Source: a bacterium (GTDB lineage Bacteria > Bacteroidota > Bacteroidia > Bacteroidales > Bacteroidaceae). Taken from it: DNA of 57,935 nt. The notes under the pieces were generated by a model. The model saw only the letters and a list, made by a program, of their open reading frames with translations, was not told the origin of the DNA and ran no database searches. How positions within the stretch are numbered: the stretch's first letter is position 1; every line of letters begins with the position of its first letter. The stretch covers positions 1 to 57,935 of the forward strand of contig SFQP01000001.1 of assembly GCA_004562975.1 (NCBI GenBank). The letters are read 5' to 3'. A program made the translations under genes and the position numbers. Shown piece by piece: positions 8,373-18,453 of the stretch.

Positions 8373-9497
8373 TTACTTGTTGTTCTTTCTGGCCAGACGG
8401 ATGGCCTCGCGGGCTATCACCTCGGCCGAATCCTTGAGTGCCATTTGCAGCGCGTTTTGTCCCAGTTGCTGTAGGCGTGACGAATCGCTCACCGTTGTTA
8501 CAGCCAGGTCTACCAGTTGTTGCCGTGCATCAGCATCCTTTACGAGCAGGGCCGCTCCGCGTTTCACAAGGGCATTGGCATTGTGGGTCTGGTGGTCTTC
8601 GGCCACATTGGGGCTGGGCACCAGGATAGAAGGCTTGCCCAGCAAGCACAACTCGCTGATGCTGCTGGCTCCGGCTCGAGAAATCACCAGGTCGGCAGCC
8701 TTATAGGCTTCATCCATGTTCTGCACAAAATCGGTCACCACAATGTTGTGGGCCTCCTGCTTGCCGGCTAGCTGCTGGCGTATGTCATTGATATAGTAGC
8801 CTCCAGTCTGCCAGATGAACTGTATGGGGGCCTGCGCCAGTTGGTCGTAGTGCAGGAGGATGCTTTCGTTGAGTGTGCGTGCGCCCAGGCTACCCCCGAT
8901 AAGAAGAATGGTGGGTATGTCGGCCTTCAGCCCAAATGCTTCCCTGCACTGGGCGGTTGTCTTGTTTACCTGGAGCAACGATTGTCTCACGGGATTACCG
9001 GTGAGCAGGATGCGCTCTTTTGGAAAAAAACGTTCCATGCCTTCATAGGCCACGCATATCACTTCTGCCTTGCGGGCCAGTGACTTGTTGGTGAGTCCTG
9101 CAAAACTGTTCTGCTCCTGGATGAGGCAGGGCACGCCCATGCCCCATGCTGCGTTTAGTGTGGCTGCACTGGCATAGCCCCCCACTCCTACTGCAACGTC
9201 GGGGCGGAACTCGCGCAGTATCTTGCGTACCATACGCTTGCTCTTCAGGAAGTCCAGCAACACACCTACATTGGCAGGTTTCCACAGGGGGCGGTAGAGC
9301 CCTCTCACAGGCAACCCCTTGATTTCATAACCTGCTGCAGGCACCCGTTTCATTTCCATGCGGTCCTGTGCACCTACAAACAAGAACTGCGTTTCTGGTT
9401 CCAGTGCTTTGATGGCATTGGCAATACTGATGGCGGGGAAGATGTGTCCACCCGTTCCGCCGCCGCTGATGATTACGTGCAATGGTTTCATGTTCAC
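8373..9497 (-). CDS. murG: UDP-GlcNAc:undecaprenyl-PP-MurNAc-pentapeptide GlcNAc transferase
   Basis: Membrane-associated GT28 glycosyltransferase that converts lipid I to lipid II. The N-terminal G-loop is SGGGTGGHIFPA at residues 11-22. A second glycine loop, IGGSLGARTLNES, opens the C-terminal domain, and the UDP-GlcNAc site is ISRAGASSISELCLLGKPSILVPSP. The 374 residues match the family. Its start overlaps the ftsW stop by 4 bases (positions 9494-9497), so the flippase-class SEDS gene and this enzyme are probably translationally coupled. Confidence 0.97.
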   Translation of the reverse strand: MNMKPLHVIISGGGTGGHIFPAISIANAIKALEPETQFLFVGAQDRMEMKRVPAAGYEIKGLPVRGLYRPLWKPANVGVLLDFLKSKRMVRKILREFRPDVAVGVGGYASAATLNAAWGMGVPCLIQEQNSFAGLTNKSLARKAEVICVAYEGMERFFPKERILLTGNPVRQSLLQVNKTTAQCREAFGLKADIPTILLIGGSLGARTLNESILLHYDQLAQAPIQFIWQTGGYYINDIRQQLAGKQEAHNIVVTDFVQNMDEAYKAADLVISRAGASSISELCLLGKPSILVPSPNVAEDHQTHNANALVKRGAALLVKDADARQQLVDLAVTTVSDSSRLQQLGQNALQMALKDSAEVIAREAIRLARKNNK

Positions 9498-10717
9498 ACT
9501 TGTTTTGAGGGTTCGTCGTTCGCTGGTGCCGTGGCATCATCGGTCTTTTTCTTTCTGGCTGTATGGCTCACGCTGAGAATCATGCCCAGATAGGCACAGC
9601 TGATAAACGTGGAGGTGCCGCCTCGGCTGATGAGCGGCAACGGCTGTCCTGTGATAGGGAAGGCACCCACGGCCACGGCCATGTTCACCATGGCCTGCAC
9701 CACCATCATCATCGACAGCCCCATGACCAGAAAGGCCGGGAAGAGGGCCTTGCATTGTCGGGCAATCTTGTAGGTCCGCCACATCAGCAGCAGGTAGAGC
9801 AGCATCACAAATCCGCCGAAGGCTATACCGCCTTCCTCAAGGATGATGGTGTAGATGAAGTCGGAATAGGACTGGGGCAGGAAATCGCGCTCCACCGAAT
9901 TGCCAGGCCCTTTGCCTAGCACACCACAGGTGGCAATCGCTATCTTGGCATGTGTGGCCTGCAGATTTTCATGCACATTGTATTGTGCAGGGTCGGCCGG
10001 GCGTTCTTCGCCTTTTACACGTTCCACCCATGTGGGCACACGGTGGAGCAGGGGGGACTCTTTCATCTCGTTTAGTTGGTCGGGTGTCACCAGCATGAAG
10101 AATGCGCCCACGATCATCAGTACACCTGCCAACATGCCTGTGAGCCACAACATATATTTGGCGGGGGCTTTCCCCACTATGAACATGCCGCCCATCACCA
10201 GTGTGATGATGCCTGCCGTAGATGCATTCTCCGGAAGGATGAGCAGTACGAAGAGTGCTGTGACTCCCAGCAGGAAGAAGAAGGTGTTCCTGCGCATGCC
10301 TTTCTCGTCGCGCATGGTGGCCATGAACAGTGCTGCAGTGCCCACCAGGCTGATTTTCACCACCTCGGCGGGCTGGATGGTTTTTCCTCCGAATTCTATC
10401 CATCGGCTGGCATCGTTTACCTTTTCGGTGAAGAGCGTGGTAATTTGCATGGGGAGGGCCAGTATGAGCCCCACCGCGCACAGTATCTTGAAATAGTTGC
10501 TGGGAATGAGGTGAATAAGCCACGTGAGGATGAAACCCATGCCCACGTAGGCTGCATGTTCCACCACGGGCATCCAGTAGTGCCCTGTCTTGTAGGTCAT
10601 GCTGCTACATGCGCTGTAGACCTCCACAATAGAGATGAGGCACAGACAGGTGAACACCATCCACACCTTGCCGTCGCCCTTGAAGAAGCCCTCTTCTGCG
10701 AATCTGGTATTTATCAT
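9494..10717 (-). CDS. ftsW: SEDS-family septal peptidoglycan glycosyltransferase FtsW
   Basis: Polytopic SEDS protein that polymerises lipid II at the septum together with its partner FtsI. About ten hydrophobic segments are visible. The SEDS signature appears near the C-terminus as GAFPITGQPLPLISRGGTST, and the catalytic-region FLPQSYSDFIYTIILEEGG lies in the large extracytoplasmic loop. The 407 residues include a cytoplasmic tail (ARKKKTDDATAPANDE). The neighbouring ftsI encodes the matching class B transpeptidase. An AT-rich leader with core TTAATTAA sits between murD and this start. Confidence 0.96.
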   Translation of the reverse strand: MINTRFAEEGFFKGDGKVWMVFTCLCLISIVEVYSACSSMTYKTGHYWMPVVEHAAYVGMGFILTWLIHLIPSNYFKILCAVGLILALPMQITTLFTEKVNDASRWIEFGGKTIQPAEVVKISLVGTAALFMATMRDEKGMRRNTFFFLLGVTALFVLLILPENASTAGIITLVMGGMFIVGKAPAKYMLWLTGMLAGVLMIVGAFFMLVTPDQLNEMKESPLLHRVPTWVERVKGEERPADPAQYNVHENLQATHAKIAIATCGVLGKGPGNSVERDFLPQSYSDFIYTIILEEGGIAFGGFVMLLYLLLMWRTYKIARQCKALFPAFLVMGLSMMMVVQAMVNMAVAVGAFPITGQPLPLISRGGTSTFISCAYLGMILSVSHTARKKKTDDATAPANDEPSKQV

Positions 10718-10780
10718 TGCGTCTATTTATTCCCTATATATTAATTAATGTATCTGTCATGCTCTCTCATGTGTGCCGTC

Positions 10781-12124
10781 TCAGAGAGCGCGCACCAATG
10801 TCTTGAACTGGTCGCCGCGGTCCTCCATGTTCTTGAAGAGGTCGAAGCTGGCACAGCAGGGGCTCAGCAGTACCGTGTCGCCCGGCTGTGCCATGCGCGC
10901 ACAGGCTGCCACACAGTCCTTCATGCTACGTGTGTCCTCGATGGGGAGTCCCAGGCCATCGAAAGCAGCGTGGAGCTTGGCATTGTCGACACCCAGGAAC
11001 ACCAGTGCTCTGCACTTCTGCTTCACCAGTGGGACGATGGGGGTGTAGTCGTTGCCCTTGTCCTTGCCTCCCAGGATAAGTACGGTGGGCGTACGCATGC
11101 TGTCCAGTGCATACCAGCATGCATCCACATTGGTAGCCTTGGAGTCGTTGACATACTGTACGCCTCCCACACTGGCCACTTTCTCCAGCCTGTGTTCCAC
11201 GCCTTCAAAGTCGCTCAGACTCTTGCGTAGGTCTTCGTCGCTGATGCCACTGATGTGGGCCGTGATGCCGGCTGCCAGGCTGTTGTACATGTTGTGCTTG
11301 CCTGTGAGGCTCAGTTCCTCCTGCTCCATATTGAAGGGCGTGGGACGCTCTATCACATAGTGCCCGTCGGAGATATATCCAATCATTCCGCTCTTCTTCA
11401 GCAGACTGAAGGGGCATGCCTTTGCCTTTATGCCATAGTGGGTGAGTTCCTTCTGTATCATGGGGTCATCGGCCCAGTACACAAAGGCATCGTCGGCTGT
11501 CTGGTTCTGGAGAATGCGCATCTTGGCATCGGCATAGTGCTGCAGGCTTCCCTCGTAGCGGTCCAGGTGGTCGGGCGTGATGTTGAGCAGGATGGCAATA
11601 TTGGCCCTGAATTTGTACATGTTGTCGAGCTGGAAGCTGCTCAGTTCAATCACATAGTACTCGTAGTCCTTTTCTTCGGCCACCTGCAGGGCCAGGCTGC
11701 GGCCGATGTTGCCGGCCAGTCCCACCTTGTAGCCTGCGTTCTTGAAGATGTGAAAGATGAGGCTGGTGGTGGTGGTCTTGCCGTTGGAACCTGTGATGCA
11801 AATCATCTTGGCCCTTGTGTAGCGGCCTGCAAACTCAATCTCGCTGATGATGGGGATGCCCGCCTGCTTGCCTTCTACCACAACCGGTGCATCCTCGGGA
11901 ATGCCAGGGCTCTTGATGATTTCCTTGGCTTGCAGGATACGCTCCTTCGTGTGTCCGCCCTCTTCCCATTCAATGCCGTATACATCCAGCATCTCCCTGT
12001 ACTTAGGCTTCACGTGTCCGCCGTCACTCACAAACACGTCGTAGCCCTTTTTCAGAGCCAACACGGCAGCACCCACGCCGCTCTCTCCGGCTCCCAAAAC
12101 CACAATCTTTTCTTTCCTTTCCAT
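10781..12124 (-). CDS. murD: UDP-N-acetylmuramoyl-L-alanine--D-glutamate ligase
   Basis: Mur ligase adding D-Glu to UDP-MurNAc-L-Ala. The N-terminus IVVLGAGESGVGAAVLA is the UDP-binding fold, GSNGKTTTT at residues 112-120 is the ATP loop, and NITPDHLDRYEGSLQHYADAK and ATNVDACWYALDSM are family motifs. The C-terminal LSPCCASFDLFKNMEDRGDQF is diagnostic of MurD. Length 447 is typical. It follows mraY with only 4 bases between the stop and the start. Confidence 0.97.
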   Translation of the reverse strand: MERKEKIVVLGAGESGVGAAVLALKKGYDVFVSDGGHVKPKYREMLDVYGIEWEEGGHTKERILQAKEIIKSPGIPEDAPVVVEGKQAGIPIISEIEFAGRYTRAKMICITGSNGKTTTTSLIFHIFKNAGYKVGLAGNIGRSLALQVAEEKDYEYYVIELSSFQLDNMYKFRANIAILLNITPDHLDRYEGSLQHYADAKMRILQNQTADDAFVYWADDPMIQKELTHYGIKAKACPFSLLKKSGMIGYISDGHYVIERPTPFNMEQEELSLTGKHNMYNSLAAGITAHISGISDEDLRKSLSDFEGVEHRLEKVASVGGVQYVNDSKATNVDACWYALDSMRTPTVLILGGKDKGNDYTPIVPLVKQKCRALVFLGVDNAKLHAAFDGLGLPIEDTRSMKDCVAACARMAQPGDTVLLSPCCASFDLFKNMEDRGDQFKTLVRAL

Positions 12125-12128
12125 ACCT

Positions 12129-13394
12129 TTATCTTATCTTCAGTGTTACGATGGTCAATGCGGCCAATATGATGGTCACAATCCAGAATCTGGTAGTAAT
12201 CTTGGATTCCAGCCAGCATCCCTTGGGCCAATTGATTAATATCTTGAAATCAGCAGGCAACTGCCCGGGCTTGATGCGGAAGGCATCGTGGATGGGTGCC
12301 CGCTTGAATACACGCCATTTCTGGCCGCGCTTGTTGCCCATCTTGGCATACTGTGTCTGCAGGATGACGCTCACGCTCTCCACAAAGAAGATGAAGCACA
12401 GGATGGGGAGCAGCAGCTCCTTGTGGATGATGATGGCTGTGACAGCGATGATGCCGCCGATGGTGAGGCTGCCCGTGTCGCCCATGAATACCTGGGCGGG
12501 ATAGGCATTGTACCAAAGGAAGCCCACCAGTGCTCCCACAAAGGCACACAGGAAGATGACCAGTTCTTCCGAGCCGCTCACATACATGATGTTCAGATAG
12601 CTGGCCATTTGGATGTGGCTGCTCACATAGGCCAGTATGCCCAGTGCCAGGCCGATGATGGCCGAGTTGCCGGCACACATGCCATCCATGCCGTCGTTCA
12701 TGTTGCTGCCGTTGCTCACCGCCATCACTACGAATGTGGTGATGATTACAAACAGAATCCATCCGGCGGCCGATTTGTAGCGGCCCATGAAGCTCACGAG
12801 GCTGGAATAGTTGAAATTGTTGTTCTTCACAAACGGGATGGTGGTGATGGTGCTTTTCACCGGCTCGCTCTTGTGCACTACCACTTCGGTCTCCCCTCTG
12901 CGTTGCATGGTCACGTTTTCGCGTATCACAGCATCGGGGCTCAGCCACAGGGTAAGGCCCACCACCAGACCCAGCAGGGCCTGTCCTGCCAACTTCCAGA
13001 TTGGGCGCAGGCCGTCCTTGCTGTGTTTCATCTTGATGTAGTCGTCCAGCAGGCCCAGCAGGCCCAACCACAGGGTGGTGCCAATCATCAGAATCATGTA
13101 CACGTTGCGCAGTCGCCCAAACAGCAGGCAGGGTATCACGATGGCCACGATGATGATGATGCCGCCCATGGTGGGCACTCCCTTCTTTTCCACGCCGTAT
13201 GGGTCGATGCTGGCGTCGCGCTGTGTCTCATTGCCGCCATGTGCCTTCATCCACTGGATGAAACGCTCTCCGAACCACATGGATATGAGCAGGCTCAGTA
13301 TCAGTGTGAGCAGCGAACGGAACGAGATGTATTGCCACATGCCGCTTCCGGGGACACCAAACTCTTCCAGGTATCTAAACAGATAATATAACAT
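12129..13394 (-). CDS. mraY: Phospho-N-acetylmuramoyl-pentapeptide-transferase
   Basis: Integral membrane enzyme that transfers phospho-MurNAc-pentapeptide to undecaprenyl phosphate, giving lipid I. About ten membrane segments. The catalytic Asp pair is in LGLLDDYIKMK (D117, D118), and the third conserved Asp and nucleotide-binding loop are in NMNDGMDGMCAGNSAI. KGVPTMGGI near residue 72 is also family-specific. The 421 residues exceed the E. coli protein (360) because of an inserted segment around 155-200 (RENVTMQRRGETEVVVHKSE), common in Bacteroidota. It lies between murE and murD. Confidence 0.97.
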   Translation of the reverse strand: MLYYLFRYLEEFGVPGSGMWQYISFRSLLTLILSLLISMWFGERFIQWMKAHGGNETQRDASIDPYGVEKKGVPTMGGIIIIVAIVIPCLLFGRLRNVYMILMIGTTLWLGLLGLLDDYIKMKHSKDGLRPIWKLAGQALLGLVVGLTLWLSPDAVIRENVTMQRRGETEVVVHKSEPVKSTITTIPFVKNNNFNYSSLVSFMGRYKSAAGWILFVIITTFVVMAVSNGSNMNDGMDGMCAGNSAIIGLALGILAYVSSHIQMASYLNIMYVSGSEELVIFLCAFVGALVGFLWYNAYPAQVFMGDTGSLTIGGIIAVTAIIIHKELLLPILCFIFFVESVSVILQTQYAKMGNKRGQKWRVFKRAPIHDAFRIKPGQLPADFKILINWPKGCWLESKITTRFWIVTIILAALTIVTLKIR

Positions 13395-13432
13395 CTTTAC
13401 TTCTTTTCTTTATGTCGATTGAATAGTTGTCC

Positions 13433-14884
13433 TTACAGGCCGAAGGCTGCACATATCACTTCGTGGTCATCGAAATGGTGCTTTACACCTTGCACAATCT
13501 GGTAATCCTCATGTCCCTTTCCGGCCACTAGCACCACATCGCCCGGCTTGGCCATCAGGCAGGCCGTCTTGATGGCCTGCTCGCGGTCTACAATGGCCAG
13601 GGTCTGGTTGCGCTGTTCGCTGGTGAGCCCGTCGAGCATGTCGTTGATAATGGCCTGCGGATCCTCAAAACGGGGATTATCGCTGGTGATAATCAGGTGG
13701 TCGCTCTGTGCGAATGCCTCCTGTGCCATCAGTGGACGCTTGCCTTTGTCCCGGTTGCCGCCTGCTCCGCACACGGTCCAGCATTCACCTCTGTGCTGCA
13801 ACACCTCATTGATGGTGGAGAGCACGTTGGCCAGGGCATCGGGCGTGTGGGCATAGTCTACAATGGCGGTCACACCCTTGGGCGAGCGGATGGTTTCAAA
13901 CCGTCCGTTCACGGGTGTCATGGCACTCAGTTCCACCAGTGCCTGCTCCTTGTCCACGCCCAGCAGGCAGGTGGTTGCATATACGGCCAGTAGGTTGCTT
14001 GCGTTGAAACGGCCCACAAACTGTACAAACACCTCGCGTCCGTCCATTTCCAGGTTCATTCCTTCAAAACTTTCCTCCAGAATTTTGGCCTTGTAGTCGG
14101 CGGCAGTCTTCAGTGCGTAGGTATATTTTGCAGCCCGTGTGTTCTGGAGCATGAACAGGGCATTCCGGTCATCGCCGTTCACTACGGCAAAGGCTTTCTT
14201 GGGAAGGGCATCGAAGAATCCCTTTTTGGCATCGCGGTAGTTCTCGAAGGTCTTGTGATAGTCGAGATGGTCGCGTGTAAGGTTGGTGAAGATGCCACCG
14301 GCAAAGGTGAGCCCGCCAATGCGCTGCTGCACCACACTGTGGCTGCTCACTTCCATGAAGGCATATTCGCATCCTGCATCGGCCATTTGTCCCAGCAGAC
14401 GGTTCAGGGTGACGGGGTCGGGCGTGGTACACTCGGTGGGTACGGCCTCGTCGTTGATATAGTTGCACACAGTGCTGCACAAACCGCACTTGTAGCCCAT
14501 GCGGCGGAAGATGCGGTAGAGCAGTGTGGCGATGGTGGTTTTGCCGTTGGTGCCTGTCACGCCCACCAGTTTCATCCTTCCTGTGGGGTTGCCATAGAAG
14601 GTGGTGGCCAACCGGCCTATGACGGCTTCTGTATCGGCATACTGCAAGTAGGTGACTCCCTCATGCAGCAGATCGGGCATCTGCTGGCAGGCCACAGCGG
14701 TGGCTCCTGCCTCGATGGCTTTTTCTATATATGTATGTCCGTCGGCTTGAGTGCCCTGGATGGCCACAAACATCTTTCCGTCTGCCATCTGCCGGGAATC
14801 TATCTCCACTCCCGTGATTTCTTTGTCTTCAGTGCCCACCACCTGCAGGGGCTTTGTGGCACCAATCAGTTGTTCCAGTTTCAT
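13433..14884 (-). CDS. murE: UDP-MurNAc-L-Ala-D-Glu:meso-diaminopimelate ligase
   Basis: Mur ligase adding the third residue of the stem peptide. The ATP loop is [10 protein letters not shown] at residues 111-120, followed by the central-domain [12 protein letters not shown] and [14 protein letters not shown] motifs. The C-terminal DNPR motif (in [12 protein letters not shown], about residue 405) selects meso-diaminopimelate over L-lysine, so this organism should have A1gamma-type peptidoglycan. Length 483 is normal. An unusually AT-rich leader (core TTAATTAA, 14899-14920) lies just upstream of the start, 46 bases after the ftsI stop. Confidence 0.97.
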   Translation of the reverse strand: MKLEQLIGATKPLQVVGTEDKEITGVEIDSRQMADGKMFVAIQGTQADGHTYIEKAIEAGATAVACQQMPDLLHEGVTYLQYADTEAVIGRLATTFYGNPTGRMKLVGVTGTNGKTTIATLLYRIFRRMGYKCGLCSTVCNYINDEAVPTECTTPDPVTLNRLLGQMADAGCEYAFMEVSSHSVVQQRIGGLTFAGGIFTNLTRDHLDYHKTFENYRDAKKGFFDALPKKAFAVVNGDDRNALFMLQNTRAAKYTYALKTAADYKAKILEESFEGMNLEMDGREVFVQFVGRFNASNLLAVYATTCLLGVDKEQALVELSAMTPVNGRFETIRSPKGVTAIVDYAHTPDALANVLSTINEVLQHRGECWTVCGAGGNRDKGKRPLMAQEAFAQSDHLIITSDNPRFEDPQAIINDMLDGLTSEQRNQTLAIVDREQAIKTACLMAKPGDVVLVAGKGHEDYQIVQGVKHHFDDHEVICAAFGL

Positions 14885-14930
14885 GTGCTTATATACCTAT
14901 TAATTAATATATATATATAACTCTGTCTCG

Positions 14931-17057
14931 TCAGTCGCTCCATTCCAGTGTCAGCTGCACCTGCTCACCCCGTTTCACGGGCGTACCGGCTTCCTTGCTC
15001 TGGTCGGTCACGCGACCACGGCCCTTGAGTGTCACCTGCAGGCCACGTTCGCGCAGGGCGTAGAGGGCTGTGCGTGCGCCCATGCCTGTGACATCGGGCA
15101 TCTTGTTCAGGCTTACCGAATCGGCGGACTGGATGGATATGCTGTCTGGGCTGAGTCCTATCTGACGGGTCAGCATGTGCGCGTCCTCTTTGCTTCCTGC
15201 TCCCATCATGGGGACGAATAGCGAGGTGCTGTCGGCTGCGTCCTTGGGTGAGCGGAAGATGCCCTTCGACATCACGTATTGTGAAATCTCACTGAATACG
15301 GGACCGCATTGTCCACCGCCCGAGGCCGGCAGACCCGATTTGACGATGCACACCAGTGTGCTGTACTTGGGCGCATCAGACGGATAGTAGCCGCAGAAGC
15401 TCACCATGTAGCGCGTCACGCCGCTGTGGTAGCCCCTTCCGCCCGAGGAGGCAATCTGTGCCGTTCCTGTCTTTCCGCTCACCTTGAAGTACTTGCCTCC
15501 GTTGCCGGCCTTTCGCCCCAGTCCCTTGCTCACCACTTTCTCCAGGATTTCCTGTATGTCGTTGAGCGTCTGTTTGCTGCAGATGCTTTCCTTAATCACT
15601 TCTGTCGGGAAATTGCGCACCACTTTCCCGTTTGACAGTTCGGCTGTCACAAAGCGTGGTTTCACCATCTTTCCGCCGTTGGCGATGGCATTGTAGAAGG
15701 TGAGTGTGCTGATGGGAGGCAGCATGGTCACGTAGCCGATGCTCATCCAGGGCAGGTCGGTCTTGCTCCAGTAGCGCTTGGGGTCGTTGGGTCGTGGCAC
15801 TTTGGGCTCTCCTTTGCCCACAAAGGGCAGGTCGAGTGGAATGCCCACGCCTTCCCTGCGCAGTCCGTCCACATATTTCTGGGGATTGTCGTGGTAGGCC
15901 TGGTCGATGAGCCGGCTCACGCCGATGTTGGAGCTTTGTTCCAGTATCTCGCTCACGGTGAGCGAACCGTATCCGCCCTTGCGCCAGTTATGGTCTTTCA
16001 TGAAGCGACCGTGCATCTGGTAGATACCTCCCGTACAGTCCACGCGGTCGGTCTTCTTGATGGTGCCGTCTTCCAGACCCACCATGATGCTGGCGGTCTT
16101 GAAGGTGGATCCGGGTTCCATCAGGTCGCTCACGGCATTGTTCTTCACCTCGTAGTATTCGCCGTTGCTTCCGCGTGTCAGGTTCACAATGGCTTTTACG
16201 TCGCCGGTGGCCACCTCCATCACGATGGCTATGCCCACCTCACCGTTCACGTCGGGCTCCTTCAGTTTCTTGCGCAAGGCCTTGTCTGCCACGTCCTGGA
16301 TGTTCACGTCGATGGTGGTGAGCAGGTCGTGGCCGTCCTGTGGCTCTACGTCCACAAAGCTCACACGCTGGTTCCTCACCTTGGTGCGGTGGCCGATGCC
16401 GGGAGTGCCGCGTAGGATACTGTCGAAACTCAGCTCCAGGCCACATTTGGCTGAACCCGAGGAGTCGCGCAACAGGTCGCCCAGTGTGCGTGAGGCCAGA
16501 GCACCATAGGGCTTCTTGCGTTGGATGATGGGCTCATAGTAGAATCCGCCCTTTAGGCTGGTTTCCCGCAGCAGAGGCAGTTCCCTGCATTCCTGCAGCT
16601 GGATGTAGGAGGCATGCTTGGGATAGATTCGCCAGGCATGGCTGCCAGCCTTCTTCCCTTTCAGCAGTCGTTCGCGGAACCATTTCTCGCTCTTGTCGGG
16701 GAAAATGCGCGCCAGGCCGGTGGCCATGCTGTCCAAATCCTCCTTGAAGGCAGAGTCTCTCCATTCCTGGGCCTTTACCCTTGCCGCACTGTCTTTGTCT
16801 ATCACTACATAGTCCATATACAACCTGTATTCGGGCACCGAACCTGCCAGCAGTTGTCCGTCGCATGCCAGCAGGTTGCCGCGGTTGGCAGGCAGTTTGA
16901 TATTGGTGCGGGTAAACTGTTTGCTCACTGCCACCCAGTAGTCTCTCTCTGGTGGCAGCATCACCGTGAGTGCTGTTCCCAAGATATAGCATCCAATGGC
17001 GCACATCACGAAGAATAAAACCCTGAACCTGTTCGATCCGTTGCTGTTCGACTTCAT
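14931..17057 (-). CDS. ftsI: Class B penicillin-binding protein (FtsI/PBP3) with C-terminal PASTA domain
   Basis: Septal peptidoglycan transpeptidase. One N-terminal membrane segment (residues about 11-33) precedes the dimerisation domain. The transpeptidase motifs are all intact: SxxK as S317-T-F-K320, SxN as S375-S-N377 and KTG as K529-T-G531. The last 57 residues form one PASTA repeat (MPDVTGMGARTALYALRERG), absent from E. coli FtsI but common in this phylum. The 708 residues fit that arrangement. Its start overlaps the ftsL stop by 4 bases, consistent with coupled synthesis of two divisome partners. Confidence 0.96.
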   Translation of the reverse strand: MKSNSNGSNRFRVLFFVMCAIGCYILGTALTVMLPPERDYWVAVSKQFTRTNIKLPANRGNLLACDGQLLAGSVPEYRLYMDYVVIDKDSAARVKAQEWRDSAFKEDLDSMATGLARIFPDKSEKWFRERLLKGKKAGSHAWRIYPKHASYIQLQECRELPLLRETSLKGGFYYEPIIQRKKPYGALASRTLGDLLRDSSGSAKCGLELSFDSILRGTPGIGHRTKVRNQRVSFVDVEPQDGHDLLTTIDVNIQDVADKALRKKLKEPDVNGEVGIAIVMEVATGDVKAIVNLTRGSNGEYYEVKNNAVSDLMEPGSTFKTASIMVGLEDGTIKKTDRVDCTGGIYQMHGRFMKDHNWRKGGYGSLTVSEILEQSSNIGVSRLIDQAYHDNPQKYVDGLRREGVGIPLDLPFVGKGEPKVPRPNDPKRYWSKTDLPWMSIGYVTMLPPISTLTFYNAIANGGKMVKPRFVTAELSNGKVVRNFPTEVIKESICSKQTLNDIQEILEKVVSKGLGRKAGNGGKYFKVSGKTGTAQIASSGGRGYHSGVTRYMVSFCGYYPSDAPKYSTLVCIVKSGLPASGGGQCGPVFSEISQYVMSKGIFRSPKDAADSTSLFVPMMGAGSKEDAHMLTRQIGLSPDSISIQSADSVSLNKMPDVTGMGARTALYALRERGLQVTLKGRGRVTDQSKEAGTPVKRGEQVQLTLEWSD

Positions 17058-17530
17058 TCGCTTTCTTCTTTTTCAATGATGAAGGGTGCCTCGTTGCTGG
17101 GCAACAGCGTGCTGTCGCCCAGGGCCTTCAGCTGCTCTTCCAGCTGGCTCTGGCGTGTGCGGAGCGTGAGCTCGCTACTGCGTGTGAGTACCCTGAACTT
17201 CATGTCCTTCAACTCGTTTTGCAGCTTTTCCAGTTCGATAATCTGCTGCTGTGCCTGATAGCGGTTGGTGATATATATGATGACTCCCACCACTATCAGC
17301 AGTACCACATAGAGCTGTCTGCGTAGCCATGCCGTATCGAGCGTTTTCAGCACATCGCTCCATTTAGGAGTATTCAAGGCATCGGCATGTTGCTCATCGT
17401 CGTCGAAGAACGCGCGTATCAGCCGGGCCTTGCTGGTTTCCTCGGCATGTTGCGCTGCGGCAGGCTGCTTTTGCGCGGTGTCCTGCTCAGTCAGTGTCTC
17501 TTGGTTGGTTGTCGTCTCAGTCATCGTCAT
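17054..17530 (-). CDS. ftsL: FtsL-like divisome protein
   Basis: Bitopic membrane protein expected to form a coiled coil with FtsB and support FtsW/FtsI activation. A long polar cytoplasmic tail rich in Thr, Gln and Glu (residues 1-70) precedes one membrane segment (72-88, QLYVVLLIVVGVIIYIT) and a periplasmic coiled coil (91-137, with IIELEKLQNELKDM). FtsL proteins share little sequence; the call rests on this architecture and on the position between rsmH and ftsI. At 158 residues it is longer than E. coli FtsL (121) because of the N-terminal tail. The 5' end overlaps rsmH by 14 bases. Confidence 0.85.
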   Translation of the reverse strand: MTMTETTTNQETLTEQDTAQKQPAAAQHAEETSKARLIRAFFDDDEQHADALNTPKWSDVLKTLDTAWLRRQLYVVLLIVVGVIIYITNRYQAQQQIIELEKLQNELKDMKFRVLTRSSELTLRTRQSQLEEQLKALGDSTLLPSNEAPFIIEKEESE

Positions 17531-18449
17531 CTTCTTTTTTTGTCTTTTCTGCTATGCGCAGCTTGGCCGACCTGCTTCTGGGATTTTGTGCCAGTTCTTC
17601 GGCCGAGGGTGTCACCACATTGCGTGTCACGGCATGCAAGGGGGCGTCCACATGCCCAAACAGGTCGGTCTCGGCCTTCCCTTCCACGTTGCCTGTGCGC
17701 ACCATGTTCTTTACCATGCGGTCTTCCAGTGAATGATAGGTGAGCACCACCAGCCGTCCACCGGGCCGTAACAGTTCGGCCGCTGCGTTCAGCATCTCGC
17801 GCAGGGCACGCAATTCGCCGTTCACTTCTATGCGCAGTGCCTGAAACACTTTGGCCAGGTCTTTTTTCTCTCTGGCTCCTCTCATCAGCGGGGCCAATGT
17901 CTGTTCCAGGTCACCCGTGGTGTGAAGATTCTTTTGGGCTCTGGCTTTCACCAGGGCTGCAGCCAGCTGTCGGCTGTTTTTCAGCTCTCCGTACAGGTAG
18001 AGTACGTCTGCCAGCTGCTGCTCGCTGTAGGTCTGCAGGATGGCTTCGGCTGTGAGTGTGGCCTTCTGGTTCATCCGCATGTCCAGCGGTGCGTCATATC
18101 GGAAACTGAATCCGCGGTCGGCCGTGTCCAGATGGTGGCTGCTCACGCCCAGGTCTGCCACGATGCCGTCCACCTGCTCCTGACCGTAGTACAGCATCCA
18201 GTTCTTCAGGAAACGGAAATTGCTGCGTACAAAGGTGAAGCGAGGGTCGTCCAGCGCACCCTTCATTGCATCCAGGTCCTGGTCGAAGCCATACAGATGG
18301 CCTCTTTCCCCCAGATGGCGCATGATTTCACGGCTGTGACCGCCGCCGCCGAATGTGAGGTCTACATACACTCCATCGGGATGGATGCCGAGCCCCTCTA
18401 CTGTTTCGTAGAGCATCACCGGTATATGATAACTATCGTAATTCATCAT
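17517..18449 (-). CDS. rsmH: 16S rRNA (cytosine(1402)-N4)-methyltransferase
   Basis: SAM-dependent methyltransferase acting on C1402 in the ribosomal P site. The N-terminus HIPVMLYETVEGL is typical, the SAM loop is DLTFGGGGHSREIM (residues 30-43), and GIVADLGVSSHHLDTADRGFSF is the family's best-conserved stretch. Near the C-terminus, LRPGGRLVVLTYHSLEDRMVKN completes the methyltransferase fold. 310 residues, normal. It starts 4 bases after mraZ and overlaps ftsL by 14 bases in a different frame. Confidence 0.97.
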   Translation of the reverse strand: MMNYDSYHIPVMLYETVEGLGIHPDGVYVDLTFGGGGHSREIMRHLGERGHLYGFDQDLDAMKGALDDPRFTFVRSNFRFLKNWMLYYGQEQVDGIVADLGVSSHHLDTADRGFSFRYDAPLDMRMNQKATLTAEAILQTYSEQQLADVLYLYGELKNSRQLAAALVKARAQKNLHTTGDLEQTLAPLMRGAREKKDLAKVFQALRIEVNGELRALREMLNAAAELLRPGGRLVVLTYHSLEDRMVKNMVRTGNVEGKAETDLFGHVDAPLHAVTRNVVTPSAEELAQNPRSRSAKLRIAEKTKKEDDDD

Positions 18450-18453
18450 GCTG

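Noticed and set aside
12288..13391. 367-residue frame antisense to mraY
   Set aside because: Shadow of the mraY codons; extreme His/Gln content and no signal or domain.
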